Shown: positions 1 through 8,306 of the stretch, piece by piece
Layout of the letters: each line of letters opens with the position of its first letter
Position numbering within the stretch: the first letter of the stretch is position 1
Origin: Arenibaculum pallidiluteum
GTDB lineage: Bacteria; Pseudomonadota; Alphaproteobacteria; Azospirillales; Azospirillaceae
Assembly (NCBI RefSeq): GCF_017355985.1
Contig: NZ_JAFIQU010000006.1
Coordinates: 186,001 to 250,000 of the forward strand
DNA length: 64,000 bases
Direction: 5' to 3'
The notes under the pieces: generated by a model
What the model was told of the DNA's origin: nothing
Database searches by the model: none
The model's input: the letters and a program-made list of their open reading frames with translations, nothing else
Made by a program: the position numbers and the translations under genes

Positions 1-467
1 AGTTCATCGGCGATGCCGTCATGGCCTTCTGGGGCGCGCCCGAGGTCCAGGACGACCAGGCCGCCCGCGCCCTGGCGGCGGCGCGCCAGATTGCGCTGGC
101 TGTGGCCGAGGACAACCAGGCGCGGGCGGCCCGGGGCGAGGCGCCGGTCGGGGTCCGCATCGGGCTTCACACCGGCCCGGTGATCGTCGGCAACATCGGA
201 TCGGCGAGCCGCCTGAACTACACCATCGTGGGCGACACCGTGAACATCGCCCAGCGCATCGAGGAGCTCGCCGGAAGCCTCGCGGGCACGGCGGCCGAGG
301 ACGTGCTCGTTCTGTGCTCGGGCGTCACCGCGGCGGCGGCGGGTCCGCAGCCGGGCCTCGAGCCCGTGGGGACCCACCGGCTGCGCGGCCGGTCCGGCCA
401 TGTGGAGCTGTACAGGCTGCGCAACGACGGCGCCGCCTTGGGCAGCGGGGACCGCCCGGCGGCCTGA
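1..467 (+). CDS. Class III adenylate/guanylate cyclase, C-terminal part (5' truncated by window edge)
   Basis: Reading from base 3 gives FIGDAVMAFWGAP, the second metal-site motif of the class III cyclase homology domain, followed by RIGLHTGPVIVGNIGS and NYTIVGDTVNIAQRIE, which carries the Asn and Arg of the transition-state pair (N-x3-R). About 155 residues are present and the protein ends soon after the catalytic domain, so the domain is C-terminal. Family members make cAMP or cGMP, usually behind a sensory or membrane domain, which lies outside the window. Substrate cannot be assigned because the purine-binding residues upstream are missing. The open frame continues to the window edge, so this is an edge truncation and not a pseudogene. 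Confidence 0.93.
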   Translation, partial: FIGDAVMAFWGAPEVQDDQAARALAAARQIALAVAEDNQARAARGEAPVGVRIGLHTGPVIVGNIGSASRLNYTIVGDTVNIAQRIEELAGSLAGTAAEDVLVLCSGVTAAAAGPQPGLEPVGTHRLRGRSGHVELYRLRNDGAALGSGDRPAA

Positions 468-917
468 TCCGCCCGCGGATTGCCAGGTCTCGCCCGCGCC
501 CCTCGCCCCGCCACGGGTCGCCACGGGGTCACCGCAGCGCGCTTATAACCCTTTCGGGAGGCACTAGGCCCCACCCAGGCGGGCGGCCCTTCTTTATCGG
601 GGAAAGCCTCCACCCAACGAGTTGCGATGCTTCCAATGCAGGAATGAGCCTGCGTGACGGACATCAACGCATGTCCATCGAGCAGGGCTCCGCCAGCTCG
701 GGCAAGACGAGCAGCCATTCTCGCCTAGTGGCCCTCAGGCCGACGCTGGCCGAGCCCCTCCCGACCATTGCTCGTTACCCTTGCCATTCGCAACACTGTT
801 GCAGAAGAAACACACCTCGCCCGGTTTGGATGCTACCCCCCTGGCGACCTTGCAAAAAAGGTTAACTCGCGAGATAGGATAGGTTACGTTCGATTCACCA
901 TTAATCGATGGTTTACG
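468..917. other. 450-bp non-coding gap with two inverted repeats
   Basis: No reading frame here has the strong third-position GC of its neighbours. Two short inverted repeats sit close together: GCAGG/CCTGC (638-642 and 649-653) and GGACAT/ATGTCC (659-664 and 671-676). The last 70 bases are AT-rich for this genome, with repeated AGGTTA (857-862 and 880-885 approximately) and an ACCAT/ATGGT repeat at 898-913 just before the next start codon. It could hold a small RNA and the promoter of the next gene; I recognise no RNA family. Confidence 0.4.
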
Positions 918-1094
918 ATGCCTACCGCCCATCGTGCGATCGCGGACCTCGAAACCCTCCTGCGGACAGCCACCGGCCGCCGCCGCGAGGAGATCGAGCG
1001 TATCCTGGCAAAGCTGAAGGGCAGCATCGATGACGCGGACTTCGTGGATGTCCGGCTGCCGCCCCCGACGCGCACGCCGGTGACCGTCCGCTGA
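918..1094 (+). CDS. Small hypothetical protein, 58 aa
   Basis: I do not recognise this protein. The start MPTAHRAIADLE was chosen because upstream codons lose the coding GC pattern, while from here on nearly every third base is G or C. The N-terminal 40 residues are charged and predicted helical (RRREEIERILAKLKG), followed by an acidic DDADF stretch and a Pro/Thr-rich tail. It is probably a small cytoplasmic protein transcribed alone, with the AT-rich region upstream as its promoter. The convergent LysR gene ends 72 bases downstream. Confidence 0.6.
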   Translation: MPTAHRAIADLETLLRTATGRRREEIERILAKLKGSIDDADFVDVRLPPPTRTPVTVR

Positions 1095-1166
1095 GCGACC
1101 GCGGCCCTACCTTGTCCGCCCCGCCCTGCCCGCCGGCACGTGCGCCCGGCCAGAGCAGGGCGCGCC

Positions 1167-2072
1167 CTAGGATCCACCGGACCCCCTGACATAGTCGCCG
1201 AGCCCGTCGGCCAAGGCATCGAAGACGACGCGACAACGGCGGCTCGTCCGCAGGTTCTCATGCATCGCCAGCCAGGTGCCGAGTTCGAGCGAGAACACGT
1301 CGGGCAGGACACGCACGAGATCCGCATCGCGCAGGGCGACCCCGACCTGGCACACGCCGATTCCGAAACCCGCGCGGATCGCCGCGAGCTGGGCCAGATC
1401 GCTGTCGCTGCGCAATGCGAATTGGGCGCGGCTGAACCCCGGCGTCCGGGCCACCATGCTCCGGATCCCGGGTGTCTCGCGGTCGAAGCCGATCACCGTA
1501 TGGTTCGCCAGATCCTCCATGCGGGCCGGAATGCCGCGGCTGTCGAGATAGCGGCGGTGCGCATGCAGGCCCAGGGTGACTGCGCCGACGCGCCGGGCCA
1601 GGAGCGCGCCCTGGCTGGGCTCGACCATGCGGACGGCGATGTCGGCGTCGCGGCGCAGCAGGTCCTCGACGCTGTTCGAGAGCGAGAGCTCAATCACCAG
1701 GAGCGGATGGCGTTCGCGCAGGGCCGCCAGGATCGGCGGCATGACCTCGACCCCGATCACCTCGCTCGCCGTGACGCGGACGGCTCCCTGCACCGCGCCG
1801 CCGTGGCCCGAGGCGACGCGCAGCAGCGAGGCCGCCGTCGCCGACAGCGCCTCGGCATAGGGGCGCAGCTCGACCGCGGCCTCGGTGGGGGTCAGCCCGT
1901 GCTGCGAGCGCGTGAAGAGCTGGAAGCCCATCGCCTGCTCGAGAGCGTCGATATGCCGCCCGATGGTGGGCTGGGCAAGCCCGAGCGCCCGTGCCGCGCC
2001 CGACAGCGAGCCCTCCTGGAGCACGGCGAGGAAGGTGCGGTAGAGATCCCAGCCGGGCTCACTTGCGGTCAT
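1167..2072 (-). CDS. LysR-family transcriptional regulator
   Basis: 301 residues, normal for LysR regulators. The winged helix-turn-helix occupies about residues 8-66 (TFLAVLQEGSLSGAARALGL, then QPTIGRHIDALEQAMGFQLF), followed by a linker helix and a periplasmic-binding-like effector domain (VRVTASEVIGVEVMPPILAAL onward). The start is fixed by the helix-turn-helix; the longer frame to 2216 lacks conservation-like sequence. A TATACT element ends only 7 bases before the ATG, so the transcript may be leaderless. Its target is unknown: no divergently transcribed partner lies next to it, and htpG upstream is on the same strand. Confidence 0.93.
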   Translation of the reverse strand: MTASEPGWDLYRTFLAVLQEGSLSGAARALGLAQPTIGRHIDALEQAMGFQLFTRSQHGLTPTEAAVELRPYAEALSATAASLLRVASGHGGAVQGAVRVTASEVIGVEVMPPILAALRERHPLLVIELSLSNSVEDLLRRDADIAVRMVEPSQGALLARRVGAVTLGLHAHRRYLDSRGIPARMEDLANHTVIGFDRETPGIRSMVARTPGFSRAQFALRSDSDLAQLAAIRAGFGIGVCQVGVALRDADLVRVLPDVFSLELGTWLAMHENLRTSRRCRVVFDALADGLGDYVRGSGGS

Positions 2073-2079
2073 ACGGCCA

Positions 2080-2085
2080 AGTATA
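2080..2085 (-). promoter_or_regulatory. Putative -10 element of the LysR gene
   Basis: The minus strand reads TATACT, five of six bases of the sigma-70 -10 consensus, with TTTCCG 17 bases upstream as a weak -35. It ends 7 bases before the ATG at 2072, which would put transcription start at or next to the start codon. Inferred from sequence only. Confidence 0.4.
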
Positions 2086-2164
2086 GCCGCGCCCGCGATC
2101 TCCGGAAAATCGTTTGGCGCCCCTGCGCCCTTGCGACGCGATGCATCCGGGATCCGGCATGAGC

Positions 2165-2195
2165 GCTGCCGCCCGGCAAACCGCCGGACGGCAGC
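2165..2195 (-). terminator. Hairpin between htpG and the LysR gene
   Basis: GCTGCCG (2165-2171) pairs with CGGCAGC (2189-2195); inner CCGG sequences can extend it. On the plus strand it is followed by TTT. Located 34 bases past the htpG stop, it could terminate htpG transcription, but on the minus strand there is no T-tract. Confidence 0.35.
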
Positions 2196-2228
2196 TTTGC
2201 CATCCGCTCGCGCCACAAGTGGCGTGAG

Positions 2229-4115
2229 TTACGCGGCTAGAGGGGCGAGACCTTTTTCCATCAGGCTCGACAGCCGGCGGGAGAAGGCCGCCGGATCCGG
2301 CAGCGTCTCGCCCTCGACGATGCGGGCCTGGTCCAGCAGCAGCCAGGCGAGGTCGGCGAGCGCCGGGTCGGCGGTGGCGCCCTCCGATGCCATCCCGGCC
2401 ATGCGGCGGATCAGGCTGTGCCCGGGATTGACCTCCAGGACGCGCGGCTCTGTCTCGGTGAGCTGCTGATGCTGCTTCAGCAGCCGCGCCAGGTGCATGT
2501 CCACGTCGCCCTCGTCGGCCACCAGGCAGACGGCGCTGTCGGTCAGCCGCTCCGAGGACCGCACGTCCTTCACCGCGCCGCCCAGCGTGGCCTTCAGGAA
2601 GGCGACGAGGCCGCCGAGCGCATCGGCGGGCACGGTCTCGGCCGGCTTCTTCTCGGCATCGGGCCCAGCCTTCACCTTGGAAAGGTCCGCCCCGCCGCGG
2701 GTCACCGACTTGAACCGCTTTCCGTCGAAGCTCCCCACATGGGGGATCCAGAACTCGTCGACGGCATCGGTCAGCAGCAGCACCTCCACGCCCTTTGCCC
2801 GGAAGCCTTCGAGCTGGGGGCTGCGCCGCAGCGCCTCGATGTCATCGCCGGTGATGTAGTAGATCGCGTCCTGGCCCTCCTTCATCCGGGCCACGTACTC
2901 GGCCAGCGACACCAGCGCGTCCGACGCCGTGCTGCGGAACCGCACGAGCTTCAGGAGCTGGTCGCGGTGCTCGAAGTCCTCGTAGAGGCCCTCCTTCAGC
3001 ACGGCGCCGAAATTCTCCCAGAAGGCGGCGAAGCGCTCAGCCTCGGCCGGATCCTCCGCCTTCTTCACGAGATCGCCGAGCACCCGGCGCGTGACGCCGG
3101 CCTTGATCTTGGCCAGCAGCGGGTTGTTCTGCAGCATCTCGCGGCTGACGTTCAGCGGCAGGTCCTCGCTGTCCACCACGCCGCGCAGGAAGCGCAGGTA
3201 GCCCGGAACGAGACCCTCGGCCTCGTCGGTGATGAAGACCCGCCGGACGTAGAGCTTCACGTGGTGCCGGCGCCGCGGGTCGAAGAGATCGAAGGGCTTG
3301 GATTCCGGCACGAAAAGCAGGCCGGTGTACTCGATCTTCCCCTCGGCCCGCCAATGGACGGTCAGCCAGGGCGCATCGAAGGCGTGGCCGACATGGTGGT
3401 AGAATTCCTTGTACTCGTCCTCGCCGATCTCCGCGCGCGGGCGGGTCCACAGCGCCGAGGCGCGGTTCAGGGTCGGTGCGTCGGCGCCCTCGCCGAAGCG
3501 GATCGGCAGCGCCACGTGGTCGGAGTAGCGGCGGATCACCGCGCCGAGTCGCTGCTGCTCCAGGTATTCCTTGGCATCGTCCTTCAGGTGAAGGATCACG
3601 CGCGTGCCGCGCGGCACACCGGCCTCCTCGGCCACCGAGAACTCGCCGCGCCCGTCGGAGGTCCAGCGCCAGCCCTGGTCCTCGCCGGCCTTGCGGGTCA
3701 GCACCTCGACCCTGTCGGCCACCATGAAGGCCGAATAGAAGCCGACGCCGAACTGCCCGATCAGCGAGACGTCCTTGCGCGCGTCGCCGCTGAGCCGTTC
3801 CAGGAAGGCGGCCGTGCCCGAACGCGCGATGGTGCCGAGGTTCTCGATCAGCTCGTCGCGGCTCATGCCGATGCCGTTGTCCGCGACCGTCAGCGTGCCG
3901 GCCCCGCCGTCGGCCAGGAGCCGGATGCCGAGTTCCGTGTCCTCGGCCAGCAGGCCGGGCTGTGTCAGGGCGGCGTAGCGGAGCCTGTCGCACGCGTCGG
4001 ACGCGTTGGAGACGAGCTCGCGCAGGAACACCTCCTTCTCGCTGTAGAGGGAGTGCGCCACGATGTCGAGCAGCCGGCTGACCTCGGCTTGAAAGCCGAA
4101 CCGTTCCTCCGTCAT
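2229..4115 (-). CDS. htpG: Molecular chaperone HtpG (bacterial Hsp90)
   Basis: 628 residues, the usual HtpG length. The GHKL ATPase N-domain contains ELVSNASDACDRLRY (ATP/Mg site), DNGIGMSRDELIENLGTIARSG and GQFGVGFYSAFMVAD; the middle domain has FPLNVSRE-like DLPLNVSREMLQNNPLL, and the C-terminal dimerisation domain follows. It is an ATP-dependent cytoplasmic chaperone that helps refold clients with DnaK. The start MTEERFGFQAEV matches the family and is preceded by AGGAAGG; the longer frame upstream is a shadow. An RpoH-like promoter lies 45 bases upstream, consistent with heat-shock control. Confidence 0.98.
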   Translation of the reverse strand: MTEERFGFQAEVSRLLDIVAHSLYSEKEVFLRELVSNASDACDRLRYAALTQPGLLAEDTELGIRLLADGGAGTLTVADNGIGMSRDELIENLGTIARSGTAAFLERLSGDARKDVSLIGQFGVGFYSAFMVADRVEVLTRKAGEDQGWRWTSDGRGEFSVAEEAGVPRGTRVILHLKDDAKEYLEQQRLGAVIRRYSDHVALPIRFGEGADAPTLNRASALWTRPRAEIGEDEYKEFYHHVGHAFDAPWLTVHWRAEGKIEYTGLLFVPESKPFDLFDPRRRHHVKLYVRRVFITDEAEGLVPGYLRFLRGVVDSEDLPLNVSREMLQNNPLLAKIKAGVTRRVLGDLVKKAEDPAEAERFAAFWENFGAVLKEGLYEDFEHRDQLLKLVRFRSTASDALVSLAEYVARMKEGQDAIYYITGDDIEALRRSPQLEGFRAKGVEVLLLTDAVDEFWIPHVGSFDGKRFKSVTRGGADLSKVKAGPDAEKKPAETVPADALGGLVAFLKATLGGAVKDVRSSERLTDSAVCLVADEGDVDMHLARLLKQHQQLTETEPRVLEVNPGHSLIRRMAGMASEGATADPALADLAWLLLDQARIVEGETLPDPAAFSRRLSSLMEKGLAPLAA

Positions 4116-4160
4116 GACCTTCCTACCCCGATGCACGGTGAATTGCCCAAAACTGGCGCA

Positions 4161-4190
4161 GATATGTGCGAGGTCGCGCGGCGCCGCAAG
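4161..4190 (-). promoter_or_regulatory. Putative RpoH (sigma-32) promoter of htpG
   Basis: Minus strand reads CTTGCGG, 15 bases, then CACATATC, resembling the heat-shock pattern CTTGAAA-N11-16-CCCCATNT. It lies 45 bases upstream of the htpG ATG. The -35 match is good in CTTG only. Since htpG is a standard RpoH target and rpoH is in this window, the assignment is plausible. Confidence 0.4.
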
Positions 4191-4319
4191 GGATCGGCGG
4201 CCAGCAGTCGCCGATAGTGCCCGATACGCCCCGATTGCGCCCGGACGGGTCCGCCCGGGTGGCCGGTACGCTCCTTCCTTGTTCTTGCAAACGGTCGCCG
4301 CGATGCCAAGCTTACGGGC

Positions 4320-6839
4320 ATGAGTGCGTCCGCCATCGCGGGTCGCGGCCGGATCACTGCAGTTCTCGGCCCGACCAATACCGGGAAGACCCACCTCGCA
4401 ATCGAGCGGATGCTGGCCCACCGGTCGGGGATGATCGGCTTCCCCCTTCGCCTGCTCGCGCGCGAGAACTACGACCGGATCGTGAAGGCCCGCGGCCCGG
4501 CCGCGGTCGCCCTGGTGACGGGCGAGGAGAAGATCGTTCCGCCGAACCCCCAGTATTTCGTCTGCACGGTCGAATCAATGCCGCTCGACCGGGCGGTGGC
4601 GTTCCTGGCGGTGGACGAGATCCAGCTCTGCGCCGACACCGAGCGCGGCCATGTCTTCACCGACCGCCTGCTGAATGCCCGGGGCATGGAGGAGACCATG
4701 TTCCTGGGCTCCGACACGATCCGGCCGCTGATCCAGACGCTGGTCCCGGACTGCGAGCATGTCAGCCGGCCGCGCTTCTCGAAGCTGACCTATGCGGGCG
4801 CCCGTAAGCTCACCAAGCTGCCGCCCCGCTCGGCCGTGGTCGCCTTCTCGGCGACCGAGGTCTACGGCATCGCCGAGCTGATCCGGCGCCAGCGCGGGGG
4901 CACGGCGGTCGTCCTCGGCGCGCTGAGCCCGCGCACCCGGAACGCACAGGTCGGGCTCTACCAGGCCGGCGAGGTCGACTACCTGGTCGCCACCGACGCG
5001 ATCGGCATGGGACTCAACATGGATGTCGACCATGTCGCCTTCGCCCGCCTCGTGAAGTTCGACGGCATCGCGCCGCGACGCCTGCGCGCGACCGAGATCG
5101 CGCAGATCGCCGGCCGCGCCGGCCGGCACATGCGCGACGGCACCTTCGGCACCACCGCCGATGTCGAAGGGCTCGACGAGGAGACGGTCGACCGCGTCGA
5201 GAACCACCGCTTCGAGCCGCTGAAGACCCTGATGTGGCGCAACTCGCGCCTGCGCTTCGAGAGCCCGCAGGCGCTGCTGCGCTCGCTGGAGCAGCGTCCG
5301 GCCGCGCCGGAGCTGATCCGTGCGCGCGAAGCCGACGACCAGCTCGCGCTCGAGGCGCTCGCCCGCGACCCCGAGGTCGCGAAGACGGCCGTGGGCCGCA
5401 ACGCCGTCGCGCTGCTCTGGGAGGTCTGCCAAGTCCCGGACTTTCGGAAGATCCTGTCCGACGCGCATACCAAGCTGCTCTCGCAGCTCTACCTGCACCT
5501 GGCACGCACGCCGTTCCGCCTGCCAGAGGACTGGGTGGCCCGGCAGGTCGACCGGCTCGACCGCACCGAGGGCGACATCGACGCGCTGGTGGCGCGGATC
5601 GCCCATGTCCGCACCTGGACCTACGTCTCGAACCGGCCGAACTGGCTCGGCGACGCCGCCCACTGGCAGGGACGGACCCGGGAGATCGAGGACAAGCTGT
5701 CGGACGCCCTGCACGAGCGCCTGACCCAACGCTTCATCGACCGCCGCTCCGCTATGCTGGTGAAGAGCCTGAAGAGCGGCGCGGACCTTCTGGGGGCGGT
5801 GCGGCCCGACGGCGAGGTGCTGGTCGAGGGCCATCCGGTCGGGCGGATCGAGGGGCTGCGCTTCGTGCCCGATCCCGACGCCGTCGGCGAGGACGCGCGC
5901 GCCCTGCTGACGGCGGCGCGGCGCGTGCTGCGGGGCGAGATCGCCCGCCGTATCGCCGAGATCGAGGCCGAGGGCGACGACGCCTTCGCGCTACTGCCGG
6001 ACGCCGTCCTGGTCTGGAAGGGCATGCCCGTGGCGCGCCTGGCGCCGGGGCCTTCGATCCTGGCCCCGCTGGTGGTGCCCCTCCACGACGACCTGCTCGA
6101 CAGTGCGCAGCGCGACCGGCTGCGCGACCGGCTGGCACGCTGGATAGAGGCGGAGACCGGCCGCCGCCTGCAGCCGCTCCTGGCGCTGCGCGATGCGGAT
6201 GCGCACGGCGTCGCGCTGACCGGCGCCGCGCGGGGTCTGGCCTTCCAGCTCGTCGAGGCGCTCGGCTGCCTGCCGCGCGCCGACCTGAGCGTGCAGATCG
6301 ATGGGCTGGAGAAAGCCGACCGCCGGGCGCTCGCCGCGCTGGGCGTCATCCTGGGTACGGGGCACGTCTTCATGCCCGCGACGGTCCGCCCGCAGGCCGT
6401 GGAGCTGTGCGCGATCCTCTGGGCCGTCCGGCACGGGCTGCCCCTGCCTCCCCCGGTGCCCGCGCCGGGGCGCGTCGCCGTGCCGACCCGCGGCGCGCCC
6501 CGGGCCTTCTGGGAAGCGGTGGGCTATCCGCCGACGGGCCCGCGAGCGATCCGCGTCGACATGCTCGAGCGCTTCGAGCGCGAGCTCTACCGCCGGGCAG
6601 GGGCCGGCCCCCTGGAGGCCACGCCCGATCTGGCGCAGCTGATCGGCTCGTCCGTGGACGAGCTCCAGGGCGTGCTGTCCGCTCTGGGCTACCGTCGCCG
6701 TCAGGAGGCCGACGGCAAGGAGACCTGGAAGCGCCGCCGTGGCGCCGCCGCGCAGCGCCGCCCGGGCGGCGCCCCGCGCAGCGCGCCGGTGTCCGATTCC
6801 CCCTTCGCGGCCCTGCGCCGCATCGGAACCGGCCGATGA
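4320..6839 (+). CDS. SUV3-type DEAD-like RNA helicase
   Basis: 839 residues. Motif I is GPTNTGKT (17-24), motif II is VDEIQ (98-102, the DExQ form typical of SUV3-like helicases), motif III SATE near 177-180, and motif VI QIAGRAGR (262-269). The helicase core fills the first 300 residues; the remaining 500 are alpha-helical with no motif I can name. Homologues act as the helicase of mitochondrial RNA degradosomes; bacterial relatives are common in alphaproteobacteria and poorly studied. It shares an ATGA overlap with the Hsp15-like gene, so the two are translationally coupled and probably both act on RNA. Confidence 0.9.
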   Translation: MSASAIAGRGRITAVLGPTNTGKTHLAIERMLAHRSGMIGFPLRLLARENYDRIVKARGPAAVALVTGEEKIVPPNPQYFVCTVESMPLDRAVAFLAVDEIQLCADTERGHVFTDRLLNARGMEETMFLGSDTIRPLIQTLVPDCEHVSRPRFSKLTYAGARKLTKLPPRSAVVAFSATEVYGIAELIRRQRGGTAVVLGALSPRTRNAQVGLYQAGEVDYLVATDAIGMGLNMDVDHVAFARLVKFDGIAPRRLRATEIAQIAGRAGRHMRDGTFGTTADVEGLDEETVDRVENHRFEPLKTLMWRNSRLRFESPQALLRSLEQRPAAPELIRAREADDQLALEALARDPEVAKTAVGRNAVALLWEVCQVPDFRKILSDAHTKLLSQLYLHLARTPFRLPEDWVARQVDRLDRTEGDIDALVARIAHVRTWTYVSNRPNWLGDAAHWQGRTREIEDKLSDALHERLTQRFIDRRSAMLVKSLKSGADLLGAVRPDGEVLVEGHPVGRIEGLRFVPDPDAVGEDARALLTAARRVLRGEIARRIAEIEAEGDDAFALLPDAVLVWKGMPVARLAPGPSILAPLVVPLHDDLLDSAQRDRLRDRLARWIEAETGRRLQPLLALRDADAHGVALTGAARGLAFQLVEALGCLPRADLSVQIDGLEKADRRALAALGVILGTGHVFMPATVRPQAVELCAILWAVRHGLPLPPPVPAPGRVAVPTRGAPRAFWEAVGYPPTGPRAIRVDMLERFERELYRRAGAGPLEATPDLAQLIGSSVDELQGVLSALGYRRRQEADGKETWKRRRGAAAQRRPGGAPRSAPVSDSPFAALRRIGTGR

Positions 6840-7138
6840 CCGGCGCTGCCGAGGAGCGTATCCGCCTCGACAAATGGCTGTGGTTCGCGCGCTTCTTCAA
6901 GTCGCGCAGCCTGGCCGCCAAGCAGGTGGAGGCCGGCGCCGTGCGCCTTGCCGGCGCCCCCGTCACCAAGGCGCATCAGACGGTCCGGCCAGGTGACGTG
7001 CTGACCTTCGTGCAGGGCGGGCACATCCGCGTCGTCCGCATCGCGGCGGTCGGCACCCGCCGCGGTCCCGCGCCCGAGGCCCAGGGCCTCTACGAGGACC
7101 TGTCGCCGCCCACCCCCGAGACGCGCCTGCCACGCTGA
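6836..7138 (+). CDS. S4-domain RNA-binding protein, Hsp15/HslR-like
   Basis: 100 residues. The S4 fold begins immediately: IRLDKWLWFARFFKSRSLAA, then AVRLAGAPVTKAHQTVRPGDVLTF, as in Hsp15, a heat-shock protein that binds stalled 50S subunits carrying peptidyl-tRNA. The family is about 100-135 residues, so this is a compact member lacking the long basic C-terminal tail of the E. coli protein. The ATG overlaps the helicase stop codon (ATGA), which decides the start; the much longer frame upstream is a shadow of the helicase gene. Confidence 0.88.
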   Translation: MTGAAEERIRLDKWLWFARFFKSRSLAAKQVEAGAVRLAGAPVTKAHQTVRPGDVLTFVQGGHIRVVRIAAVGTRRGPAPEAQGLYEDLSPPTPETRLPR

Positions 7139-7161
7139 CGAGACACGTCGGCACGCTGACG
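7131..7161. repeat. Direct repeat CACGCTGACG across a stop codon
   Basis: CACGCTGACG occurs at 7131-7140, containing the Hsp15-like TGA, and again at 7152-7161, with GAGACACGTCGG between. The period is 21 bases. A second repeat of this kind occurs at the end of the TerC gene. Confidence 0.5.
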
Positions 7162-7206
7162 CGATGCGTCAGCCGCGCCGGCGCGACGCGCCGGGTCCGG
7201 CCGCAC

Positions 7207-7227
7207 GAAGCCGGATCCGGCTTCTTT
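7207..7227 (+). terminator. Rho-independent terminator after the helicase-Hsp15 pair
   Basis: GAAGCCGGATCCGGCTTC (7207-7224) is a perfect 18-base palindrome followed by TTTG. A second small hairpin, GCGGA/TCCGC at 7228-7241, follows. The T-tract is short, so termination strength is uncertain. It separates the helicase operon from the TerC gene. Confidence 0.55.
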
Positions 7228-7299
7228 GCGGAACGCTCCGCAACCCGCTGGCGCCCCGCTGGTTGTCAGGGGGTTGCCGGAGCAGGAGAAGCCGCGCCG

Positions 7300-8109
7300 A
7301 TGCTCGAGATCCTCGCCGACCCCGCCGCCTGGGCCAGCTTCCTGACGCTCGCCGCGCTGGAGATCGTGCTCGGCATCGACAACCTGGTCTTCATCTCGAT
7401 CATGGCGGCCCGCCTTCCGGCCGAGCGCCAGCACGCGGCCCGGCGGGTCGGGCTGTCGCTCGCAATGCTGACGCGGCTGGCGCTGCTCGCCTCGATCGCC
7501 TGGATCGTGACCCTGACCGAGCCGCTCTTCGCCGTGGCCGGCCATCCGGTCTCGGTCCGAGACCTGATTCTGCTGCTGGGCGGGATGTTCCTGCTGCTGA
7601 AGGGCACCACCGAGATCCACCACTCGCTCGAAGGGGACGAGGACGAGGTGGCTCCGCGGCGCAACGCCGGCTTCCTGTCCGTCGTGCTCCAGATCATGGT
7701 CCTGGACATCGTGTTCTCGCTGGACTCCGTAATCACCGCCGTGGGCATGGCCGACCACCTCGAGATCATGATGGCCGCGGTGATTGCCGCCGTGGGCGTG
7801 ATGCTGCTGGCCGCGGACCCCGTCAGCGCCTTCGTGAACCGGCATCCCACCGTGCGAATGCTGGCGCTCAGCTTCCTGCTGCTGGTGGGGGTGACGCTCG
7901 TCGCCGACGGGCTCGGCTTCCACATCCCCAAGGGCTACCTTTACTTCGCCATTGCCTTCTCGGTGCTGGTGGAATCGCTGAACCTGACGGCCGCCCGCCG
8001 GCGCCGCCGGACGGCCAAGCTCGGCGAGGCGCGTCCGGCTCTCGCAGGCAGGACGACGCTCGACGCCTCGTCCCGGCGCGGCCCCGTGGCCGGCCGAGAC
8101 CGCGCCTGA
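7300..8109 (+). CDS. TerC-family integral membrane protein
   Basis: 269 residues with about seven membrane segments. Hallmark acidic motifs within the membrane are present: EIVLGIDNLVFISI near residue 22 and QIMVLDIVFSLDSVITAVG near residue 128, which in TerC proteins are thought to bind metal. Family members export manganese or other metals, or act in metalation of secreted proteins. The C-terminal 45 residues are basic and cytoplasmic. A well-placed GGAGCAGGAG precedes the ATG. I looked for a yybP-ykoY manganese riboswitch upstream and saw none. The TerB-domain gene follows on the same strand. Confidence 0.92.
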   Translation: MLEILADPAAWASFLTLAALEIVLGIDNLVFISIMAARLPAERQHAARRVGLSLAMLTRLALLASIAWIVTLTEPLFAVAGHPVSVRDLILLLGGMFLLLKGTTEIHHSLEGDEDEVAPRRNAGFLSVVLQIMVLDIVFSLDSVITAVGMADHLEIMMAAVIAAVGVMLLAADPVSAFVNRHPTVRMLALSFLLLVGVTLVADGLGFHIPKGYLYFAIAFSVLVESLNLTAARRRRRTAKLGEARPALAGRTTLDASSRRGPVAGRDRA

Positions 8110-8137
8110 GGGACGAGACACGGGCCTGAGGGACGAG
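8104..8137. repeat. Direct repeat GCCTGAGGGACGAG across the TerC stop codon
   Basis: GCCTGAGGGACGAG lies at 8104-8117, containing the TGA, and again at 8124-8137, separated by ACACGG. The period is 20 bases. The intervening GACGAGACACG is also found in the repeat at 7131-7161. Confidence 0.55.
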
Positions 8138-8306
8138 CCGGGGAAACGCGCGGGCCACCCCTGCGACCGGCCAGCGGCCCCGCCCGTTCAGGATTCTCCG
8201 AATGTCCCCGGCCCTGCGCATGGGCCCCCGGGCCACCATCTGTGTTGCATCGTTCGTGCTGGAGCGATTGCGGCCGGAACCGAGGCCGCGCGGCAGACGA
8301 GGATGG

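Noticed and set aside
468-917. 6S RNA, SRP RNA or tmRNA in the first long gap
   Set aside because: None of the conserved sequence blocks of these RNAs could be found on either strand.
2418-4217. 599-aa plus-strand open frame opposite htpG
   Set aside because: Mirror of the GC-rich third positions of htpG; Leu/Val/His/Arg-rich composition, no motif.
7139-7299. Possible yybP-ykoY manganese riboswitch before the TerC gene
   Set aside because: The conserved GGGGAGTAG-like loop elements are not present; only a terminator-like palindrome and a small hairpin are seen.
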